From Acidobacteriota bacterium (GTDB taxonomy: Bacteria; Acidobacteriota; Terriglobia; Terriglobales; Acidobacteriaceae), in assembly GCA_021805955.1 (NCBI GenBank), contig JAJZDO010000691.1:1-5775 (forward strand): 5,775 bases of DNA, given 5' to 3'. The position numbers and the translations under genes are program-made. Positions 1-5,775 of this stretch are shown one piece after another. The notes under the pieces are model-generated. The model was not told where the DNA came from. It made no database searches and saw nothing but the letters and a program-made list of their open reading frames with translations. Position 1 is the first letter of the stretch. The number at the start of each line of letters is the position of its first letter.

Positions 1-14
1 ATAGAGGGAAGATC

Positions 15-106
15 GTCATTCTGAGCGTAGCGAAGAATCTGGGCATTGGCTTTGATTCGAAAATACCGAGATCCTTCGGTCGCTGCGGCGACCTCAGGAT
101 GGTGAC
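15..106. repeat. Dispersed paired inverted repeat (REP/BIME-like), copy 1
   Basis: The left arm (15-40) opens with GTCATTCTGAG and ends GAAGAATCT. The right arm (69-106) is its imperfect reverse complement, opening AGATCCTTC and closing CTCAGGATGGTGAC. A 28-nt unrelated spacer lies between them. Each arm is itself palindromic: 18-38 (ATTCT/AGAAT outer stem) and 71-100 (ATCCT/AGGAT outer stem with a 6-bp inner stem). A second, diverged member lies at 3020-3119 with the same overall size, which shows a dispersed family rather than a local accident. From memory, repeats of this type are abundant between genes in Acidobacteriota and some other phyla; I could not search for it. It lies about 290 nt downstream of the rseP stop and probably forms hairpins in any read-through transcript. 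Its function is unknown. Confidence 0.8.
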
Positions 107-210
107 TCATCTGGAACCTGCACTCTACACCAATAGGAGAAATGTTATAAAAGTGCAGGCAGCGGCAAGGGGTTGTTGCAGTGGCACTTTGCACTGCTCC
201 GCATCTGACC

Positions 211-245
211 AAAACGGTGAAATCCTCAATATTTGCAACCGTTTT
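211..245 (-). terminator. Weak candidate terminator hairpin after rseP
   Basis: AAAACGGT (211-218) and ACCGTTTT (238-245) are perfect 8-bp inverted arms around a 19-nt loop. Inside the loop a further AAAT (220-223) can pair with ATTT (231-234). On the minus strand the stem ends in TTTT, about 150 nt after the rseP stop. The stem has only three G-C pairs, the loop is long, and no longer T-run follows, so this is a poor intrinsic terminator at best and may be fortuitous. Confidence 0.2.
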
Positions 246-266
246 TGCTTTGAAGCAGTTGGCCAT

Positions 267-288
267 TCCGACGCACATCCGACGCACA
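267..288. repeat. Two-copy 11-bp tandem duplication
   Basis: TCCGACGCACA occurs twice head to tail (267-277 and 278-288) with no mismatches, in non-coding DNA about 110 nt past the rseP stop. It looks like a replication-slippage product. No function is apparent. Confidence 0.7.
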
Positions 289-397
289 TTCCTTGTTCCG
301 CGGGATCGGCCAAGCCCTTCGCCGGGTGCCCCATCAATTCAAGCCGTCTTTTGGTTTGAGCGGGATTGAAAAATCTGTCATCCAGGGGATCGGTTCC

Positions 398-1798
398 CTA
401 CAGCTTCAGCCGGGACAGGCTGGGAATCTTCGACAGATCGTTGAACAGCACAAAGACCATCAGCAGAATGAAAAAGACGAAGGCGGTTTGATAGACCCGC
501 TCTTTGAGGGTCTCGTTCAAATCGCGCCGCATCACGGATTCAATCAGCAGGAACAGGATCATTCCACCATCCAGGATGGGAATCGGCAGCAGGTTCAAAA
601 TGCCAAGTTGAACGCTGATGAATGCCGTCCAGGCCATCATGGGCGACCATCCCGGCAGCGAAACAACGTAGCCGGTTTGGCGCGCGATGCCGACCGGGCC
701 GCTGAGCGTGCGGGCCGACATCTGGTGGGTGACGACACGGCGCAGGATATCCAGCAGTAAAGTCGATTCCTTGACGCATTCGCGGACAGCCTTGGAAAAA
801 GCCTGGGGCAGGGAAAGCCGTTCGATGTGCGACGGCGGTGGATCCGTGTTGAAGCCGATCTGGTAGCGGGGCTGTCCGTCGGGTCCGGTCGCTTTCTCGG
901 GCGTTACCGTTATCGCTGTGGGTTTTCCATTCCGCAGAAGGGAAAGAGTTACAGGGCGGCTGCCGTTTTGTTGCAGGTATAAGATCATCGACGGCAAGGA
1001 ATGCAACCGTGTGCCATCCACGGCGACGATCTGGTCGCCGGATTTGAGGCCGGCTTTTGCGCCCGGCATATCCGCCTCCACCATGGCGACTTTCAAGGGT
1101 GTCTGCTGGATTTCAGGCGTCAATCCCATGTCGCCCAAGGCGAAGTCGTCCGGGTTGGCAGGAGACTTGAGAAACAACGAGGTTTCCTTCTGGGCGCCAT
1201 TTTGCTGTTGCACCAGGATCGACACGGGGTGGTTCAGGTTCAATACCGACCGCTCGACAACTTGGTCCCAATTGGGATTCTCGACGCCGTCATAACGAAC
1301 AATGCGATCGCCATGCTGCAACCCGGCCTTTGCAGCGGCGGAATTCGGCACCACGTAGTCCACGACTGCCGGATTGCTGAGGTAGTTTTCAACTTCATTG
1401 TGGCCGATATAGACCGCGGTCATCAAAACGATTGCCAGGAGGAAATTGGATACCGGGCCGGCACAGGCAATCAGGATGCGTTGCCAGCGGGGTTTTGAAT
1501 TCAGGTCGCCGGAGTCGCGCGGCGCTGTTTCCGGTGCGCTGCCACTGCTTACGGGTATCGTGCCATCGCCGCCCAACTCGCCCGCCATTTTCACGTAGCC
1601 GCCCAGCGGCAGCAGGCTGATGCGATAGTCGGTGTCGCCGCGGCGGAAGCCGAACAGTCGCTTGCCAAACCCGATGGAGAAGGTCTCAATGCGCACGCCG
1701 CAAAGCTTGGCGACGGCAAAATGGCCGAACTCATGTACCAGCACCAACACGCCGAGTACGACTAGCATGGAAACGAGGCTTACAAGCGCAAATGACAT
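398..1798 (-). CDS. rseP: RseP/RasP-type site-2 (intramembrane) zinc metalloprotease
   Basis: This is an inner-membrane M50 protease of 466 aa, close to E. coli RseP (about 450 aa), that cleaves transmembrane segments. In proteobacteria it performs the second cut of the anti-sigma factor RseA and also clears signal-peptide remnants; the substrate here is unknown. Visible features are the zinc motif HEFGH at residues 22-26 in the first membrane segment, the GGYVKMAGE loop (66-74), a second hydrophobic segment after KPRWQR (about 108-130), and two PDZ domains (about 140-215 and 225-300) with AGLQHGD and AGLKSGD signatures. The third zinc ligand is in NLLPIPILDGG (402-412, D410), followed by a last membrane helix near 437-453. 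ATG at 1798 is chosen because it places HEFGH at the usual depth. The frame stays open further upstream but there it runs inside dxr. No strong ribosome site is seen. The start lies 28 nt after the dxr stop, so co-transcription is likely. Confidence 0.95.
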   Translation of the reverse strand: MSFALVSLVSMLVVLGVLVLVHEFGHFAVAKLCGVRIETFSIGFGKRLFGFRRGDTDYRISLLPLGGYVKMAGELGGDGTIPVSSGSAPETAPRDSGDLNSKPRWQRILIACAGPVSNFLLAIVLMTAVYIGHNEVENYLSNPAVVDYVVPNSAAAKAGLQHGDRIVRYDGVENPNWDQVVERSVLNLNHPVSILVQQQNGAQKETSLFLKSPANPDDFALGDMGLTPEIQQTPLKVAMVEADMPGAKAGLKSGDQIVAVDGTRLHSLPSMILYLQQNGSRPVTLSLLRNGKPTAITVTPEKATGPDGQPRYQIGFNTDPPPSHIERLSLPQAFSKAVRECVKESTLLLDILRRVVTHQMSARTLSGPVGIARQTGYVVSLPGWSPMMAWTAFISVQLGILNLLPIPILDGGMILFLLIESVMRRDLNETLKERVYQTAFVFFILLMVFVLFNDLSKIPSLSRLKL

Positions 1799-1826
1799 GT
1801 TGATCTGGGGGTATCCGTTCTCCGGT

Positions 1827-2996
1827 TTATGCTCTCTGGTCTTTCGCGAGCAGCTCGCGGGCTGTGACTCTTGCCCGTGCGTCCGCATCCAGCACCTCGG
1901 CAATGGTTGCGGGATGCTTGTGCGACGTCTGCTGCAGCACCAGTTCAATTGTACGCGGTATGGCGAGGAAAGAAATGCGTTTCGCCAGGAATGCCTCCAC
2001 CGCGATTTCATCGGACGCATTCAGCGCGATACAGTGTTCGCCGCCCAGTTCAGCCGCCTCGTAGGCCAGTCGCAGGCAAGGGAAGCGGGCAAGGTCCGGC
2101 GGTGAAAAGTCGAGCTCGGCCAGACTGCGCATATCGAAGGTCAGGTCCGAGGGAATGCGCTCCGGATAGGTCAGCGCGTACAGGATCGGCAAACGCATGT
2201 CGGTGACGGAAAGCTGCGCCAGAATGCTGCCGTCAATGAATTCCACCAGGGAGTGGATGGTCGATTGCGGATGGACGGTCACGTGGACCGCGCTCGGTGG
2301 CAGGTCGAACAATCGGCAGGCCTCAATGATTTCCAGGCCCTTGTTCAGCATGGTGGCGGAATCGATGGTGATGCGCTGGCCCATCACCCAGGTGGGGTGG
2401 CGCAATGCCTGCTCCGTGGTGATGCTGGCAAATTGTTCCAGCGGCATGGTGCGAAACGGGCCGCCTGAGGCGGTCAGCCAGATGGCGCGCACTTCCTTCT
2501 GTGTGCCGCCCCGCATACATTGATGGATGGCGTTATGTTCGCTGTCGATGGGCAGCAACATCACCTTTCGGCGACGTGCTTCTTCCATGAGGATTTCGCC
2601 CGCGGCGACCATGCATTCCTTGTTGGCGACGCCCACCGTTTTGCCCGCCTGAATCGCGGCGTAGGTCGCCTCCAGGCCGGCGACTCCCACAATAGCACTG
2701 ACCACAAAGTCTACCTTCGGCAAGGTGGCCGCATGGATCGTGCCTGCCGATCCGTAGACGACTTCAATGCCGGTGATGCCGGCCGCGCGCAGCCGCTGGC
2801 GCAAATCCTCGGCCAGCGATTCGTCGGCGAGCGACGCCACTTGTGGTCGCCAGCGCCGACACTGCTCAAAGACAATGTCGACATTGCGGCCCGCCGCCAG
2901 GCTTGCAACGGTGAAGCGATCCGGATAGCTTTCGACGATGCGAAGCGTGCTCTGACCAATGGAGCCGGTACAACCGAGAATTGCGAGATGTCTCAA
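1827..2996 (-). CDS. dxr: 1-deoxy-D-xylulose-5-phosphate reductoisomerase
   Basis: This cytosolic enzyme rearranges and reduces 1-deoxyxylulose 5-phosphate to 2-C-methylerythritol 4-phosphate using NADPH and a divalent metal. It is the committed step of the MEP isoprenoid pathway and the fosmidomycin target. The 389-aa length fits the family. Visible features are the GCTGSIG nucleotide loop (8-14), ANKE (124-127), metal-ligand motif DSEHNAIHQ (D151, E153), TASGGPFR (175-182), DSATMLNKGLE (212-222) supplying S213, N218, K219 and the third metal ligand E222, HPQSTIHSLVEF (242-253), and NASDEIAVEAFL near the C-terminal domain. All key residues are present, so it should be active. The start codon is TTG, which places the Rossmann strand directly at the N-terminus and has AGGA six bases upstream; no in-frame ATG fits. 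rseP follows after 28 nt, and cdsA precedes it across a 162-nt gap containing a structured repeat. Confidence 0.96.
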   Translation of the reverse strand: MRHLAILGCTGSIGQSTLRIVESYPDRFTVASLAAGRNVDIVFEQCRRWRPQVASLADESLAEDLRQRLRAAGITGIEVVYGSAGTIHAATLPKVDFVVSAIVGVAGLEATYAAIQAGKTVGVANKECMVAAGEILMEEARRRKVMLLPIDSEHNAIHQCMRGGTQKEVRAIWLTASGGPFRTMPLEQFASITTEQALRHPTWVMGQRITIDSATMLNKGLEIIEACRLFDLPPSAVHVTVHPQSTIHSLVEFIDGSILAQLSVTDMRLPILYALTYPERIPSDLTFDMRSLAELDFSPPDLARFPCLRLAYEAAELGGEHCIALNASDEIAVEAFLAKRISFLAIPRTIELVLQQTSHKHPATIAEVLDADARARVTARELLAKDQRA

Positions 2997-3002
2997 GAAA
3001 TG

Positions 3003-3006
3003 TCCT
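3003..3006 (-). promoter_or_regulatory. Ribosome binding site fixing the TTG start of dxr
   Basis: On the minus strand the sequence reads CAGGACATTTC then TTG, so AGGA sits six bases before the start codon. This spacing is ideal and, with the conserved N-terminal RHLAILGCTGSIG, decides the TTG start. Confidence 0.65.
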
Positions 3007-3019
3007 GACGTTTAAGCCT

Positions 3020-3119
3020 GTCATTGTGAGTGCAGCGAAGAATCCAGAGGACGATGGCTCCACTCAGCATGTGAATATACTCTGGATTGTTCGCTCCGCT
3101 ACGCTCCGTTCAGAATGAC
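3020..3119. repeat. Dispersed paired inverted repeat (REP/BIME-like), copy 2, between cdsA and dxr
   Basis: The left arm (3020-3048) opens GTCATTGTGAG and ends AATCCAGAG. The right arm (3080-3119) is its reverse complement at both ends, opening CTCTGGATT and closing TTCAGAATGAC, with a 31-nt spacer. The right arm is longer because it carries CGCTCCG twice (3092-3098, 3102-3108) around CTA. The same outer sequence and geometry occur at 15-106, but spacer and inner parts differ, so the two are old, independently diverged copies. It fills most of the 162-nt gap between cdsA and dxr and ends just 14 nt before the dxr ribosome site. It could therefore fold in the cdsA-dxr mRNA and affect processing, stability or read-through; this role is inference. 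Confidence 0.8.
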
Positions 3120-3158
3120 TCTCTAGTGCTGTATCTGCTCGACGGCGCTATCGCCGGC

Positions 3159-3983
3159 TCAATAGGCCTGCCGCAACAGCAGCGCATACCACAAGACTGG
3201 CAGGGCCAGCAGCAGCGCGTCAATCCGATCGAGCACGCCGCCGTGGCCTGGCAGCAACGTGCCGGAATCCTTGATGCCCGCGCCGCGTTTGATGGCCGAC
3301 TCCAGCAGGTCGCCAATCTGTGCCGCCACATTCAGCAAGATCGCCATTCCCACCCAGTACCACCATGGTTGAGCATAGAACAACAGTTCGATCCCGTGGC
3401 GATAGAGGCGGCTCCCGGCCAGGACAATTCCCAGACCGGCCGCGACGCTGCCGACCACCGATCCGGCCGCCCCCTCCCACGTCTTTTTCGGGCTCAGCCT
3501 GGGGGCCATTCGGTGACGTCCCAGCGATCGCCCAACATACAGCGCCGCAATGTCTCCAGCCCACACCACCACCAGCAGAAACAGTAGCAGGGACGTGCCA
3601 TTTTCCAGCCCCGTCAACATAGGAGCGAACGCCAGTGGTAACGCAACATAAATGAGCCCAAAGAAACCGGCAGCCGTATCGTGCAATATCCGTTCCATAG
3701 GGGACCGCAAGGAGCAAACTCCCAGCAGTACCAGGGCAGAAGTTCCCAGGGTTGCGAGCAGGAACGCCGGCTCCCAATAAACCACAGCAAATAACAGTGC
3801 GCAGCAGACCAGTACCAGCCAGCGCGGTACCTTTGCGCCCGATGCGTCCGCCAACACAAGATACTCATAGAGCGCCAGCTCTGCAACGATCCAGGCTGCC
3901 AACATCTGCAACCACAACGGACCCCACAGGACCAGTACCAATACCAGCGGAATTAAAATGACCGCCGTAAGAATGCGTTTCAT
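3159..3983 (-). CDS. cdsA: Phosphatidate cytidylyltransferase (CDP-diglyceride synthase)
   Basis: This integral membrane enzyme joins CTP and phosphatidic acid to give CDP-diacylglycerol, the branch-point precursor of bacterial phospholipids. The 274-aa protein is strongly hydrophobic, with several membrane segments (for example about 4-35, 55-90, 104-124, 131-150, 172-190, 209-222). The family signature near the C-terminus is complete: S229, K232-R233, K238-D239, HGG at 247-249, D252-R253 and D255. WAGDIAALYVGRSLG (141-155) and SPKKTWEG (164-171) are also typical. The length matches the family (about 260-285 aa). ATG at 3983 is chosen because the hydrophobic N-terminus (MKRILTAVILIPL) begins there; a GTG at 4037 would add 18 polar residues. 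GAGA lies 10 nt upstream, a modest ribosome site. The gene is flanked by uppS upstream and dxr downstream, the classic order. Confidence 0.95.
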   Translation of the reverse strand: MKRILTAVILIPLVLVLVLWGPLWLQMLAAWIVAELALYEYLVLADASGAKVPRWLVLVCCALLFAVVYWEPAFLLATLGTSALVLLGVCSLRSPMERILHDTAAGFFGLIYVALPLAFAPMLTGLENGTSLLLFLLVVVWAGDIAALYVGRSLGRHRMAPRLSPKKTWEGAAGSVVGSVAAGLGIVLAGSRLYRHGIELLFYAQPWWYWVGMAILLNVAAQIGDLLESAIKRGAGIKDSGTLLPGHGGVLDRIDALLLALPVLWYALLLRQAY

Positions 3984-4171
3984 TGCACCGGTTTCTCTTT
4001 CAAAATGCCGCCTGCACGGACTGGGGCAGACCTTCACAGTTGGATCGATTGGGTCTGTGGATCATTATCGTATGAATGGGGAAACGCCGCATGGGTTTTC
4101 AACGGCCTCGGTCTTTCGCGTCTTCGGCAGATAGAGTTCTGAATCCATTTCCTGGCCAGGGTGGCGTGTGT

Positions 4172-5023
<852 letters not shown>

Positions 5024-5030
5024 GGGGAAA

Positions 5031-5036
5031 CACCTC
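5031..5036 (-). promoter_or_regulatory. Ribosome binding site favouring the TTG start of uppS
   Basis: The minus strand reads GAGGTG, then TTTCCCC, then TTG: a six-base match to the Shine-Dalgarno consensus at seven-base spacing. It is better placed than the AAGGA (4977-4981) ten bases before the alternative ATG at 4966. Confidence 0.45.
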
Positions 5037-5101
5037 AACTTGTTTCGACCGTAGCATAGTGCGAAGAGGGGTCGCAAATAGGATGCGGCCAGACCTGCTG
5101 G

Positions 5102-5134
5102 CAGCCACGATTTCTGCGTAAATTGTCGTGGCTG
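5102..5134 (-). other. Hairpin in the regulator-uppS gap
   Basis: CAGCCACGA (5102-5110) and TCGTGGCTG (5126-5134) are perfect 9-bp arms around a 15-nt loop. Within the loop TTT/AAA can extend pairing past a small bulge. It lies about 45 nt after the regulator stop and about 80 nt before the proposed uppS start. No T-run follows on the minus strand, so it is not a standard intrinsic terminator. It could be a 5'-leader structure of uppS or a processing/stability element. The stem is clear; its role is not. Confidence 0.5.
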
Positions 5135-5178
5135 TCCGTGTTTGGGACGTCTTGCTAGACCTGCTGGGGGAGCAGATC

Positions 5179-5715
5179 CTAGGCCGTCCGGCGGCCGCCG
5201 TTCGCCATTTCCCGAATATGGCCCAGCACCATGGCGCGGTGCAAGTTGTCGAGCCCCGAGGCCCATTGTGCGATTTCCGACAGGAAAGGATCTTCCATCA
5301 TGGCTGCAATTTCGCGCTCGCGCTCATACCGCGCATCATGCACCATCTCACACATGGAAACTTCCAGGGCATTTGCCAGTCGCTGCAGCGACGTCAAGGT
5401 TGGCATCGCACGACCATTCTCAATCTTCGAGATGTAGGTGCGCGGGACCTCCAGCCGGGCTGCAAGTTGCCGTTGACTTAAGTGCCGGGCATTGCGAATT
5501 TCTCGTAAACGCACGGCGACTTTGGTTTGCCGGTTTCCCGGCGCTCGCGTCCCCATTACCTCGACGGGCGAGGACATCACTGGTTCCGGTTCTGCGACTT
5601 CCAGGGGTTTGTGGCAGCGTCGACACAGCATATTACTGGTGCTGAATTGCACCAAGCTGCAGCGGTCGCAACGTAGAACCTCCCTTGAAGCAACGGGAGC
5701 CATCATAGTTGCCAT
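5179..5715 (-). CDS. XRE-family helix-turn-helix protein with N-terminal zinc-ribbon-like motif
   Basis: This is a probable DNA-binding regulator of 178 aa. Residues 16-34 hold CDRC and CRRC, an 11-residue-spaced CxxC pair expected to bind one zinc. A flexible, acidic/proline-rich linker (about 38-62) follows. Residues 66-125 are an XRE/Cro-type domain: VRLREIRNARHLSQRQLAARLEV, then the recognition helix region PRTYISKIENGRAMPTLTSLQRLANALEV. The C-terminal part (126-178) is a charged helical tail of unknown role, with no enzyme domain. ATG at 5715 is chosen because it keeps the ribbon whole. No Shine-Dalgarno precedes it; ATGs at codons 4 and 5 are alternatives and a leaderless message is possible. 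It is 155 nt upstream of uppS in the same direction, and a perfect 14-bp inverted repeat sits 27 nt before its start, suggesting autoregulation. The target genes and the inducer are not known. Confidence 0.85.
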   Translation of the reverse strand: MATMMAPVASREVLRCDRCSLVQFSTSNMLCRRCHKPLEVAEPEPVMSSPVEVMGTRAPGNRQTKVAVRLREIRNARHLSQRQLAARLEVPRTYISKIENGRAMPTLTSLQRLANALEVSMCEMVHDARYEREREIAAMMEDPFLSEIAQWASGLDNLHRAMVLGHIREMANGGRRTA

Positions 5716-5742
5716 AAATTAATTTACGGAGGCCAGAGCTGA

Positions 5743-5775
5743 CATCCGTTGCATGCAGTACGCATGCAACGGATG
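5743..5775. promoter_or_regulatory. Perfect 14-bp inverted repeat upstream of the regulator (possible operator)
   Basis: CATCCGTTGCATGC (5743-5756) and GCATGCAACGGATG (5762-5775) are exact reverse complements separated by AGTAC. The palindrome ends at the last base of the window, so it may continue beyond. It starts 27 nt upstream of the regulator's ATG, where an operator could sit. A terminator for an upstream gene is less favoured because no T-run follows on the minus strand. A mobile-element end or a REP-like unit also remains possible. Confidence 0.5.

Larger units (their letters stand above)
107..397. other. Non-coding stretch downstream of rseP
   Basis: No convincing gene is seen between the repeat and the rseP stop. 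The short open frames here on both strands lack recognisable domains and look like chance. The stretch contains a 6-bp stem (GCAGTG 178-183 with CACTGC 192-197), the 211-245 hairpin and the 267-288 tandem duplication, listed separately where worthwhile. The envelope cluster therefore ends after rseP within this window, with no proS- or bamA-like gene following closely. Confidence 0.6.

Noticed and set aside
125..337. 70-aa minus-strand and 86-aa plus-strand open frames downstream of rseP
   Set aside because: They overlap each other, have no recognisable domain and no convincing ribosome site, and span a tandem duplication; they look like chance frames in GC-rich DNA.
398..2020. Longer rseP frame giving a 540-aa protein
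   Set aside because: The extra 74 residues lie almost entirely antisense-free inside dxr in another frame and carry no family feature; the ATG at 1798 gives the correct length and HEFGH position.
3143..3156. CGGCG-CTAT-CGCCG hairpin just after the cdsA stop as a terminator
   Set aside because: The stem is only 5 bp and no T-run follows on the minus strand; dxr continues in the same direction.
3087..3587. 166-aa plus-strand open frame opposite cdsA
   Set aside because: It is antisense to a clear cdsA and has the glutamine/arginine-rich composition expected of a reverse-frame shadow; part of it lies in the repeat.
3984..4171. Promoter or attenuator before cdsA
   Set aside because: A GATAAT-like box (minus strand near 4065) has no -35 at proper spacing, and the alternative short stems at 4027-4057 and 4035-4059 are 5-6 bp with long loops, within chance expectation.
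5024..5266. Extension of uppS upstream to 364 aa
   Set aside because: The added part overlaps the regulator gene, is proline/glycine-rich and lacks UppS similarity; a good ribosome site lies at 5031-5036.
5716..5725. AAATTAATTT palindrome before the regulator ATG as a -10 box
   Set aside because: The 10-bp AT palindrome is real, but no TTGACA-like element lies at about 17 bp, so a promoter cannot be supported from sequence alone.

Overview
The window carries five complete genes, all on the minus strand. Read in transcription order (high to low coordinates) they are a zinc-ribbon/XRE helix-turn-helix protein, uppS, cdsA, dxr and rseP. The order uppS-cdsA-dxr-rseP is the widely conserved bacterial envelope/isoprenoid block; as I recall it, Bacillus has frr-uppS-cdsA-dxr-rasP and E. 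coli has the shuffled dxr-uppS-cdsA-rseP. The best guess for the host is an acidobacterium (Terriglobia-like). The reasons are the flavour of the UppS sequence, a regulator whose N-terminal CxxC/CxxC ribbon precedes an XRE domain, and two copies of a dispersed 'GTCATTCTGAG...GAAGAATC' repeat that I remember as common in Acidobacteriota. This assignment is inference; the window contains no rRNA or other phylogenetic marker.

Layout: 1-397 is non-coding DNA downstream of rseP, with one paired inverted repeat (15-106), a weak hairpin (211-245) and an 11-bp tandem duplication (267-288). rseP lies at 398-1798 and dxr at 1827-2996, only 28 nt apart. The 162-nt dxr-cdsA gap holds a second, diverged copy of the paired repeat (3020-3119). 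cdsA is at 3159-3983, followed by a 188-nt gap with no clear feature. uppS is at 4172-5023, probably starting at TTG. The uppS-regulator gap has a 9-bp-stem hairpin. The regulator is at 5179-5715, and directly upstream, at the very edge of the window, is a perfect 14-bp inverted repeat (5743-5775).

Functionally, Dxr commits carbon to the MEP pathway for isoprenoid precursors. UppS condenses these into the C55 undecaprenyl carrier used for peptidoglycan and other wall glycans. CdsA makes CDP-diacylglycerol for phospholipids. RseP cuts transmembrane substrates, which in proteobacteria relays envelope stress. The cluster is therefore a membrane/envelope supply unit, and a regulator at its head is a reasonable but untested candidate for controlling itself or the block.

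I see no CRISPR array, transposase, phage gene, tRNA or new multi-gene system. The least-explained items are the structured repeats, the edge palindrome and the regulator.
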